Shown here piece by piece: positions 1 through 5,778 of a stretch of DNA of 8,630 bases (position 1 is its first letter; each line of letters starts with the position of its first letter). The translations under genes were made by a program, and so were the position numbers. The stretch is from positions 1 to 8,630 of the forward strand of contig JANXVQ010000752.1 in NCBI GenBank assembly GCA_025351545.1, written 5' to 3'. Source of the DNA: Spirosoma sp. (GTDB lineage Bacteria; Bacteroidota; Bacteroidia; Cytophagales; Spirosomataceae). The notes under the pieces are model-generated. The model had not been told where the DNA came from. It ran no database searches and was given only the letters and a program-made list of their open reading frames with translations.

Positions 1-500
1 GGTTCATGGGCGGCAAGGATTTAGACGACCACGTCGATGCGGCCAAATGGCTTGTTCAGACACAGGGCGTCGATGCAAAGCGCATTGGCATTTACGGCGG
101 CTCGTATGGCGGTTTTATTACCCTGATGGCCATGTTTACCACGCCAGATGTGTTTAAAGCCGGGGCGGCTCTGCGGCCCGTGACCGATTGGGCGGCCTAT
201 AACCATCCTTACACGGCCAACATCCTGAACGAACCACAAAGTGATTCGCTTTCCTACCGTCGTTCATCACCAATCAATTTTGCCGAGGGGTTGACAGGTT
301 ACCTCCTTATTTGCCACGGTATGGTGGATGTGAATGTGCATTTTCAGGACGCTGTTCGGCTGGCGCAACGGCTCATCGAACTCAAAAAAGAAAACTGGGA
401 ATTAGCTCCCTACCCTGTTGAAGATCACGGCTTTGTGGAGCCAACAAGTTGGATGGATGAATACAAACGGATTCTGAAGTTGTTTGACGAGCGGCTGTAA
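1..500 (+). CDS. S9-family serine peptidase (prolyl oligopeptidase / DPP-IV-like), C-terminal fragment
   Basis: This is the end of a larger gene whose start lies before the window: the frame stays open to base 3, so the ATG at 6 is internal. The 164 residues counted from that Met form the end of an alpha/beta-hydrolase catalytic domain. The nucleophile elbow GGSYGG has the catalytic Ser at residue 33, Asp108 lies in HGMVDVNVH, and His141 lies in EDHGF, so the Ser-Asp-His triad is complete. This order and spacing are typical of family S9 enzymes, which cleave short peptides, often after proline. Full proteins in the family are about 650 to 850 residues with an N-terminal beta-propeller and, in Bacteroidota, commonly a signal peptide; neither can be seen here. 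The exact subfamily (S9A, S9B or S9C) is unresolved. The gene converges on the surface-protein gene and ends just before a strong inverted repeat. Confidence 0.9.
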   Translation, partial: FMGGKDLDDHVDAAKWLVQTQGVDAKRIGIYGGSYGGFITLMAMFTTPDVFKAGAALRPVTDWAAYNHPYTANILNEPQSDSLSYRRSSPINFAEGLTGYLLICHGMVDVNVHFQDAVRLAQRLIELKKENWELAPYPVEDHGFVEPTSWMDEYKRILKLFDERL

Positions 501-507
501 GGGTATT

Positions 508-563
508 ATTTTGGTGTTCGGTTTACGGCAATTGATCTATTCTCGTAAACCGAACACCAAAAT
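508..563. terminator. Bidirectional terminator hairpin between convergent genes
   Basis: Bases 508-527 and 544-563 form a 20-bp perfect inverted repeat around a 16-base loop. The ends are A/T-rich (ATTTT on the left, AAAAT on the right), so either strand gives a GC-containing stem flanked by A and U tracts. It begins 7 bases after the peptidase stop codon and ends one base before the stop codon of the opposing gene (565-567). It can therefore serve both transcripts. Confidence 0.85.
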
Positions 564-564
564 T

Positions 565-2916
565 TTATTCCACCAGTACTCTTAGAATTGATTGGCGCGT
601 ATCGGCATTGACTTTCAACAAATAAGCACCTGTCGCCACGCCCGACAGTGGCCATTCGGCTTGTTTCTTTCCCGTAAAGGCCGGAATCTGCCCAGCCATA
701 ACCGCCCGGCCCGATCCATCCAGCAACTGAACCGTAACCACAGATCGCTCGGCCTGTTCGACTTCTACTCTCAATCGGTCTATAATAGGATTGGGCACTA
801 CTTTCACAGATAGCGAAGAAGCGTCTTCAAAAGCAGTCAGCACAAAGTTGATGACGTCTGATGGGGGCGATGCGCAACCGTTAACCGTACTAATCACGTA
901 ATATTGGCCACTCTGAAACGGTACTAACGCCAGATCGGTCGCATTTGGCACTGGCTTACCGGGGTCGCTGCCCGTGCGAACGTACCACTGAATACCCGTT
1001 GGCAGATCAACAACTAACAACGTGCTACTCCCCGTTTGGGTGATGGCCGGTTTAAACGGTACAGGGTACTGTGCTTTTAGAGTCACAAATACTGTTGTTG
1101 TCGAACAGCGATTACTGTCGACAACGCTCACCGTATAAGTACCTTCAGAGAGAGCGGCCTGGGTAGCTACGAAGGGTTTAAGCGTGTCCCGGCGTTCAGT
1201 TGCCCAGTAATAAGCAAATGGTTTCGTGCCGCCAGCTACCTGAACGGTTGCTTCGCCATTCTGCCCTCCAGTGCAGCTAACATTTGTAATTTTACCCACC
1301 GACAGGGTTAGCGCAGCACCATCGGTTACGACGGCAACAATGGAGTCGGCACAACCAACTTCATCAGTCACACGAAAGCGGTATGTATTTGGCCGAAGAC
1401 CACTGATCCGACTGTCAGGCTGATAGGCTTGCCCGATAAGTTGATATTGCCGGGTTGTACCGGTGCCTCCAGTACTGGTTAATTTAACAGCTCCGGTGGG
1501 ACAGATGCAACAGGTGGCCGCAATGGAAACCGCCTGAATTTTCAATATTTCAGATTGACCTACCGCTACCGACACAAGACTTGTACAGCCGTTGGCATCC
1601 GTCCCGACAACGGTATAATTGCCCACGACAACACCCGTAAACACATTGCTGGTTTGGGGCGTTTTGCCCGTTGTAAGCTGATAATTTACAGTGCCGGTAC
1701 CACCAGTTGGTGTAATCATGATAGATCCACTGGTAGGTCCGAAACAATTGACCGGCCCGGCAGCAGCAGTCAATTGAAGTGGTACAGGCTGTGCAACTGC
1801 CACCGTTTGCTTACCCTGACACCCATTGCCGTCCTGAACTGTTACGTTGTACGTATTAGCAGCCAGGCCTGTAAACTGAGCACCGGTCTGAAAAGCACCC
1901 GTTCCCATCTGGTACTGATATGTGCCAGTGCCGCCAGTAGCCGCTACCGTCACACTGCCATCGGCCGAGCCAGCACATAAGGCCGGTTTCATAGTCAGTT
2001 TAATGTTGAATGGAGTTGGCTGAGGAACGATTACCGTTCTGTATAATACACAAATATTCTTATCTGCAACCGTAAGAGAGTACGCTGTATCGGCTTTCAG
2101 ATTGAGAAATACGCCACTTGTCTGAGGAGTACCGTTATTGAGAATAAACCGATAGTCGCCTACACCGCCCGAGGCTATGGCCAGAAATGCCCCGTCTGAA
2201 CCGCCCACACATTTGGTACTTACCGGCCCTATACTCACTGACAGCGCCTGAGGTTGGGTCACCACAACCGTAGTTTGAACTATGCAACCCACCGCATCTT
2301 TCACCCCAACGGGATAGACTCCTCCCGTTAGATTTCCAAACGTGTTGTTCTTTGTTTGAAAGTCCTGCCCGTTGAATTGATACTGAAGAGCGCCCGTGCC
2401 ACCAGTAGCATTAATTGTAACCTGGCCGTCTTTGCTACCATTGCACAATGTAGATAAGGATGTTGGGGAAAGCACAATGGGCGGATACACCTGAACAGTT
2501 CCCGACGCTGTAGTTGTTGTAACAGTTGTTATCAGACTAGTTGTGCTGGTGGCTGAGCTACTGGTAGCCGTACTACTGATGGCTGTTGTAGTTACGACCG
2601 AGGTAGTGGTTACGTCGCAAATGGCGGTATATGTTGTGGTTTGCTGGGGTGAAACCGTAATGGTTGCTCCTGTTTGCTTAGTTGCCCAATGAATAGATCC
2701 ATTAGCAGGACAACCCGATGCGGTTAAATCTGTTTTGGCTCCTGCGCAAATCGGAGTCGCACTCACCGATACTGTGAGTACCGTTGGGGCATGGGTGGGT
2801 GTTGTGCCAGTTGCCCAAGCGGGAGCCGATAACCCAATAAATATGCACGCACCAAGAAGGCCGACTTTGTTATTATGTAAAAAACAAAAAAAAAGAAGCT
2901 GTAAACTATTTTTCAT
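565..2916 (-). CDS. Secreted SprB-repeat surface protein with T9SS type A sorting domain
   Basis: 783 residues. The start at 2914-2916 (MKNSLQLLFF) is preferred over the upstream ATG at 2970, because a promoter -7 element lies between them. Residues 1-35 look like a signal peptide with cleavage after AWA. Next come an Ig-like segment with paired Cys (about 45-102) and a Thr/Ser-rich linker (about 103-140). Six tandem SprB-type repeats of 77 to 82 residues follow (about 145-222, 223-300, 301-377, 378-455, 456-533, 534-615). Each carries a variant of CxGxxDG, GGTGxYxY and a closing GC. Then comes another Ig-like unit (about 618-695). The last 88 residues are a Por-secretion tail (VVPNPIIDRLRVEVE, ending GAYLLKVNADTRQSILRVLVE), the signal for T9SS export and surface attachment. 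SprB repeats are known from the Flavobacterium gliding adhesin SprB. This protein is far smaller, so a general adhesin or surface-layer role is the safer inference. The frame is intact throughout. Confidence 0.88.
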   Translation of the reverse strand: MKNSLQLLFFCFLHNNKVGLLGACIFIGLSAPAWATGTTPTHAPTVLTVSVSATPICAGAKTDLTASGCPANGSIHWATKQTGATITVSPQQTTTYTAICDVTTTSVVTTTAISSTATSSSATSTTSLITTVTTTTASGTVQVYPPIVLSPTSLSTLCNGSKDGQVTINATGGTGALQYQFNGQDFQTKNNTFGNLTGGVYPVGVKDAVGCIVQTTVVVTQPQALSVSIGPVSTKCVGGSDGAFLAIASGGVGDYRFILNNGTPQTSGVFLNLKADTAYSLTVADKNICVLYRTVIVPQPTPFNIKLTMKPALCAGSADGSVTVAATGGTGTYQYQMGTGAFQTGAQFTGLAANTYNVTVQDGNGCQGKQTVAVAQPVPLQLTAAAGPVNCFGPTSGSIMITPTGGTGTVNYQLTTGKTPQTSNVFTGVVVGNYTVVGTDANGCTSLVSVAVGQSEILKIQAVSIAATCCICPTGAVKLTSTGGTGTTRQYQLIGQAYQPDSRISGLRPNTYRFRVTDEVGCADSIVAVVTDGAALTLSVGKITNVSCTGGQNGEATVQVAGGTKPFAYYWATERRDTLKPFVATQAALSEGTYTVSVVDSNRCSTTTVFVTLKAQYPVPFKPAITQTGSSTLLVVDLPTGIQWYVRTGSDPGKPVPNATDLALVPFQSGQYYVISTVNGCASPPSDVINFVLTAFEDASSLSVKVVPNPIIDRLRVEVEQAERSVVTVQLLDGSGRAVMAGQIPAFTGKKQAEWPLSGVATGAYLLKVNADTRQSILRVLVE

Positions 2917-2940
2917 AATTGAATCCTTTGTCCGAACGCA

Positions 2941-2971
2941 CAAAGGTAGCTCACCAGGAATTAAACCCAAC
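2941..2971 (-). promoter_or_regulatory. Promoter of the SprB-repeat gene
   Basis: Read on the minus strand, TACCTTTG (2948 to 2941) matches the Bacteroidota -7 consensus TAnnTTTG exactly. A -33-like GTTG (2971 to 2968) lies 19 bases upstream. Transcription would start near 2935, leaving a leader of about 20 bases to the ATG at 2916. The 2970 ATG would lie upstream of transcription, which supports the shorter protein. Confidence 0.7.
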
Positions 2972-3004
2972 TGGTTGTTACTTACCGGCTAGTGCAACTG
3001 GTTG
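2968..3004. repeat. 10-bp direct repeat CAACTGGTTG upstream of the surface-protein promoter
   Basis: CAACTGGTTG occurs identically at 2968-2977 and 2995-3004, a period of 27 bases. Each copy is nearly palindromic. The first overlaps the -33 element of the surface-protein gene and the second lies further upstream. Tandem binding sites for a regulator are a plausible reading, but no regulator can be named. Confidence 0.45.
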
Positions 3005-3030
3005 GCCGATATGAATTAATGAACGTGTTG

Positions 3031-3106
3031 GCCACTTATTCCGGTCGTCCGGAACCAGTGGCAAGAGGCTATTCAAATACGATATAATATGGCCTTTCGC
3101 CACTGG
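3031..3106. other. Two overlapping, mutually exclusive hairpins
   Basis: Hairpin A pairs 3031-3044 with 3049-3062: GCCACT with AGTGGC outside, TTCCGG with CCGGAA inside, a 2x2 internal loop and a 4-base loop. Hairpin B pairs 3055-3072 with 3089-3106, built on CCAGTGGC and GCCACTGG, with one internal mismatch and two G-U pairs. The arm 3055-3062 is shared, so only one can form at a time. On the plus strand hairpin B is followed by CTTTTCTGTT, which resembles a terminator, but no plus-strand gene is seen upstream. For the minus-strand gene ending at 3154 it lies about 50 bases past the stop codon but lacks a U tract. It may be an end-of-transcript structure or part of a small RNA. Confidence 0.4.
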
Positions 3107-3153
3107 CTTTTCTGTTAATGGGGGGCTTCTTCTCAGTCCTGCCTGCACAGAAT

Positions 3154-3645
3154 TTAATAAAACAGACCCCAGTCGTCGGGGGCATCATTGTCCTTATCGA
3201 AACTATTTACCCATTCGACAAAGAGCAGTCGAAACTGCTCAATTTCCTCACGCAGTACGTTGAGATAAGCTGTTTGGGCCAGTTTTTCAGCTTTACAGTA
3301 CGAAGTTTGAGCCAGGAGTTCGCGAGCATGCATCTTAATGATAACTGCATTTTCCATTCGCAATGTATACAGGTCGCCACCCTCTGCGCCAACAATTTTA
3401 GGTGCCAGCATCATAGCGTTGGCCAGCATCTGCTCGTGCATCATGAGCACATCATCTTCCTTGTTGATAGTTTCGACAATGGCCTGCGTCAACTCCATCA
3501 ATTCGTTAGCCTTCCGCAGAATCGGCAGATTTTTGATGCGCCGGTTTTCGGACTCCATCTCAGCACGGGCTTCTTCCGGGTCATAGTCCTCATCGAAACC
3601 ATCCCAATCCATGAAGCTATCGTCGTCTTCGTCGTCAAAGTTCAT
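3154..3645 (-). CDS. Small acidic helical protein of unknown function
   Basis: 163 residues from the ATG at 3643-3645. A longer frame reaches an ATG at 3696, but a promoter candidate lies between the two, so the shorter start is chosen. I do not recognise the family. The first 30 residues are strikingly acidic (15 Asp or Glu, starting MNFDDEDDDSFMDWDGFDED). Residues about 24-150 look mostly alpha-helical, with regular hydrophobic spacing and many Leu, Met, Ala and Glu. The C-terminus ends in an acidic, aromatic tail, DAPDDWGLFY. There is no signal peptide, membrane segment or obvious catalytic motif, so it is probably cytoplasmic. Coding is supported by the clean promoter and normal protein-like composition. 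The 241-residue plus-strand frame over the same bases lacks any such support. The gene is transcribed away from the Anbu gene. A role as a binding or adaptor protein is conceivable from its acidic, helical make-up, but nothing shows it. Confidence 0.75.
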   Translation of the reverse strand: MNFDDEDDDSFMDWDGFDEDYDPEEARAEMESENRRIKNLPILRKANELMELTQAIVETINKEDDVLMMHEQMLANAMMLAPKIVGAEGGDLYTLRMENAVIIKMHARELLAQTSYCKAEKLAQTAYLNVLREEIEQFRLLFVEWVNSFDKDNDAPDDWGLFY

Positions 3646-3683
3646 TGCAAAATGGGCAAAGGGAATAAACACCTTCTGATTGC

Positions 3684-3714
3684 CAAAGTAACACAATCGT
3701 TTACCAAAAACAAA
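3684..3714 (-). promoter_or_regulatory. Promoter of the acidic-protein gene
   Basis: On the minus strand, TTACTTTG (3691 to 3684) differs from TAnnTTTG at one base. A perfect -33 TTTG (3714 to 3711) lies 19 bases upstream. The predicted transcript start is near 3677, about 32 bases before the ATG at 3645, and it excludes the longer reading from 3696. Confidence 0.55.
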
Positions 3715-4010
3715 CCATTAGCTCCCGAAAAACTATCTACTGTATACGATAATAATCAACTTAATTGGGTTCTTTTAGAGCCAAATTCTGCTTGTCTGAA
3801 TAAATTTCGCAAATCAGTTTTAGCGGTCTGCCTACGCTTGTAAACCGGATGAAATTAGTAGCAAACAATTGCAGGTAAAAGCGTTATGTTCTGGGTAGAC
3901 ATGAAACTTTCGTATTAAGTAATCCCAACTAATTTATGAGGATTCGGCAGAACCTGGTAGCTTTTTTGAGAAAACAGGTAGCGGAATCGAACAAAAACGA
4001 GGGCAACCAG
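3715..4010. other. Divergent intergenic region upstream of the Anbu gene
   Basis: The stretch lies between the acidic-protein promoter and the Anbu -7 element. It is AT-rich at its left end. No tRNA fold, long ORF or strong inverted repeat was found. The only coding candidate is the 39-codon frame that begins at 3936. A short imperfect echo, CTGGTAGC and CAGGTAGC, lies around 3954-3982. Its length is generous for two simple promoters and leaves room for regulatory sites. Confidence 0.4.
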
Positions 4011-4055
4011 TATATTTGTTGGGTTTACTGCGTGTTTTCCCACTGTATAGAATGA
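3936..4055 (+). CDS. Possible 39-residue leader ORF overlapping the Anbu start
   Basis: ATG at 3936-3938 opens 39 codons (starting MRIRQNLVAFLRKQVAESNK). The TGA stop at 4053-4055 overlaps the Anbu ATG at 4052-4054 as ATGA, the classic arrangement for translational coupling. The peptide is basic and Cys-containing near its end, with no recognised domain. Against it, the only clear -7 element in the area (4011-4018) lies inside this frame, so the main Anbu transcript would not include it. Chance is a fair explanation for a frame this short. Confidence 0.2.
   Translation: MRIRQNLVAFLRKQVAESNKNEGNQYICWVYCVFSHCIE
4011..4018 (+). promoter_or_regulatory. -7 promoter element of the Anbu gene
   Basis: TATATTTG matches TAnnTTTG exactly and sits 33 bases before the ATG at 4052. 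No convincing -33 TTTG is found at the usual 19-base spacing. It overlaps the alternative TTG start at 4016, which argues that translation begins at 4052. Confidence 0.5.
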
Positions 4056-4789
4056 CGTATTGTTTAGGAATTAAAGTTGCGTCGGGCCTGGTTGCCATCG
4101 CCGACAGACGACTGACCTCGGGCTCTGAAGTATCGTCGAACCGTAAAATTTCGGTTCATGAAGTCGAGAATCACTCGCTGTTTATCATGACATCGGGCTT
4201 GCGTTCTGTTCGCGATAAAGCCATCACTTATTTTAAGGAAGTGCTGGCCGAACAGGATCGTTCGTTCAACAAACTGTATAAAGCCGTCAATGCATTTGGT
4301 GAGCAGGTAAAGCGGGTTGCTCTGGAGGATAAAACCTCTATTGTGGCCAGTGGGTTGAATTTCAACCTGAATGCCATCGTGGGCGGGCAGTTGGAAGATG
4401 ACGAAGAACACAAACTGTTTATGCTCTATCCAGAGGGAAACTGGGTTGAAGTTGACCAAGGGTCACCGTTCAAAATAATAGGCAATTCAGGATACGGCAA
4501 ACCACTGTTATTCAGAAACTTATCCTATGAATCCAGCATGGCAGACGCTCTGAAAATTGGCTTTCTGGCCTTCGATGCTACCCGTGTAAGTGCCAATGAT
4601 GTTGATTATCCATTAGATGTGGTGATCTATCCTAAAGATAGTTTTCACATGACTGAGTACCGGCTGGAAAAAGAAGATATGGACGAAATATCCCACCAGT
4701 GGAGCGCCTTGCTGGGCAATTCGGTTCGTAAGGTGCCGACCTACTGGATGGACCCAATTTTCGAGAAAGTGCGTTCTACAAGCAAGTGA
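4052..4789 (+). CDS. Anbu-type proteasome-like peptidase (Ntn hydrolase)
   Basis: 245 residues. The start at 4052 gives MTYCLGIKVASGLVAIADRR, so Met removal exposes Thr2 as the N-terminal nucleophile, as in proteasome beta subunits and Anbu (ancestral beta subunit). A TTG start at 4016 would bury that Thr behind 12 extra residues. Asp18 (position 17 once Met is removed) and a Lys at 32 in SSNRKISV fit the remaining catalytic positions of the fold. Later segments typical of Anbu include GGQLEDDEEHKLFMLYPEGN (111-130), the YGKP motif in GNSGYGKPLLFRNLSYESS (144-162) and the strand DYPLDVVIYPKDSF (185-198). The length is normal for Anbu. There is no signal peptide, so the protein is cytoplasmic. 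Family members assemble into ring or helical oligomers, and the physiological substrate is not settled. A transglutaminase-like gene follows 61 bases downstream, a well-known neighbour of Anbu. The usual ATP-grasp and alpha-E partners are absent. Confidence 0.88.
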   Translation: MTYCLGIKVASGLVAIADRRLTSGSEVSSNRKISVHEVENHSLFIMTSGLRSVRDKAITYFKEVLAEQDRSFNKLYKAVNAFGEQVKRVALEDKTSIVASGLNFNLNAIVGGQLEDDEEHKLFMLYPEGNWVEVDQGSPFKIIGNSGYGKPLLFRNLSYESSMADALKIGFLAFDATRVSANDVDYPLDVVIYPKDSFHMTEYRLEKEDMDEISHQWSALLGNSVRKVPTYWMDPIFEKVRSTSK

Positions 4790-4850
4790 GAAATCAGATT
4801 TTCTGCTGGTTTCTCTGTCATAATCGCACCGGCAATCCGGTTATCAACCT

Positions 4851-5681
4851 ATGCATCTTCACGTTCGGCATGAATCCGAATATACATACGATATTCCCGT
4901 TGCTCTTGGTCCACAAACACTTTACCTCTATCCACGGGCTTATCCGTATCAGCGATTGCTGAAGTATGAGCTGCAGATTGATCCAAAGCCGGCCCGGCTT
5001 GTGCGCAATATCGATGTGGAGGGAAATGTCCAGCAATTGGTTTATTTTAATCGTCCTACTACCTACTTACGCGTAAATGTTGAGATAGAACTTCAGTCCG
5101 ATGAGTTTAATTCATTCGACTTTGTGCTCTTTCCTTTCGACACCAAACGGGTGCCTTTTCGATACCCCAAACCCATAGAAGAATTACTCCAACCTTATCT
5201 GGAACAAGTTGGCGTGTCTGAGCGCGTTGAGAGTTGGGCCAGGCAATTGGCCGCTGAAGCAGGCTGGAAAACAACGGCTTTTCTAATTGGACTGAACCAG
5301 GCCATTCGGCAGTTCACCTACGAAATCCGTGAACTGGGGGCACCTTTCCCTCCCGAACAAACCTTAATATTGCATAAGGGCTCGTGCCGGGATTATACAA
5401 CATTATTTATGGCCGCCTGCCGAAGTGTGGGTCTGGCAGCGCGGTTTGTAAGTGGTTATTTATTTGGCAACCCACAACAGGAACACCAGCTTCATGCCTG
5501 GGCAGAGGTTTATTTGCCCGGTGCAGGCTGGCGCGGGTTCGATCCTACCGAAGGTTCTCTGGTTGTGAACCGACATATTTTCCTGACATCGACCGCCAAG
5601 CCCGAGTTAGCAGCACCTATTAGTGGTACATTTTTGGGCCATGCCAATTCAAACCTTCGCTCGGAGTTGATGTTTGCCTGA
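4851..5681 (+). CDS. Transglutaminase-like cysteine peptidase, Anbu-associated
   Basis: 276 residues. Residues 1 to about 85 are the bacterial transglutaminase-like N-terminal beta domain (MHLHVRHESEYTYDIPVALG, then the PQTLYLYPR motif and the DVEGN turn). The catalytic core holds the expected triad: Cys179 in HKGSCRDYTTLF, His215 in HQLHAWAEVYLPG and Asp231 in GWRGFDPTEG. The tail PISGTFLGHANSNLRSELMFA matches the closing strand seen in this family. No signal peptide or membrane segment is present, so it is probably cytosolic. Bacterial members are thought to act mainly as peptidases or amidases rather than protein cross-linkers. The start at 4851 fits the domain boundary. The gene lies 61 bases after the Anbu stop, on the same strand, with no clear promoter between, so the two are probably co-transcribed. 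A small ACCGG/CCGGT hairpin (4828-4841) sits just before the start codon and could affect translation. The substrate is unknown. Confidence 0.88.
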   Translation: MHLHVRHESEYTYDIPVALGPQTLYLYPRAYPYQRLLKYELQIDPKPARLVRNIDVEGNVQQLVYFNRPTTYLRVNVEIELQSDEFNSFDFVLFPFDTKRVPFRYPKPIEELLQPYLEQVGVSERVESWARQLAAEAGWKTTAFLIGLNQAIRQFTYEIRELGAPFPPEQTLILHKGSCRDYTTLFMAACRSVGLAARFVSGYLFGNPQQEHQLHAWAEVYLPGAGWRGFDPTEGSLVVNRHIFLTSTAKPELAAPISGTFLGHANSNLRSELMFA

Positions 5682-5735
5682 AGCAATAGTTAGTAGCCGG
5701 TAGAACTTTAGAATCGTCTACTATTGCTTATCGAC

Positions 5736-5743
5736 TATCTTTG
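5736..5743 (+). promoter_or_regulatory. -7 promoter element of the glmM gene
   Basis: TATCTTTG matches TAnnTTTG exactly and lies 35 bases before the GTG start at 5779. The upstream region has only a weak -33 candidate (TTTAG, 5707-5711). The element makes glmM an independent transcription unit from the Anbu-transglutaminase pair. Confidence 0.6.
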
Positions 5744-5778
5744 CACACTTATTAACTTCTACTTACCAAACCCACAAC

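Noticed and set aside
1555..1980. 141-residue plus-strand open frame inside the surface-protein gene
   Set aside because: It is a shadow of the repeat-rich minus-strand gene, with low-complexity composition and no promoter.
565..2916. CRISPR-like or DNA tandem repeat signal in the surface-protein gene
   Set aside because: The repetition is at protein level with a period of about 78 residues. The DNA copies are diverged and in frame, with no short identical repeats separated by spacers.
2917..2970. Longer start for the SprB-repeat protein (ATG at 2970)
   Set aside because: It places 18 polar residues before the signal peptide and lies upstream of the -7 element at 2941-2948.
3118..3843. 241-residue plus-strand open frame across the acidic-protein gene
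   Set aside because: It is antisense to a gene with a good promoter, has no recognisable domain, and its composition (many His, Gln, Val and Phe) mirrors the acidic codons of the opposite strand.
4016..4051. TTG start giving a 257-residue Anbu protein
   Set aside because: It would bury the catalytic N-terminal Thr and overlaps the -7 element TATATTTG.
4790..4813. Imperfect 8-bp hairpin just after the Anbu stop codon
   Set aside because: It has a G-U pair and no following U tract, so it is too weak to call a terminator between Anbu and the transglutaminase gene.
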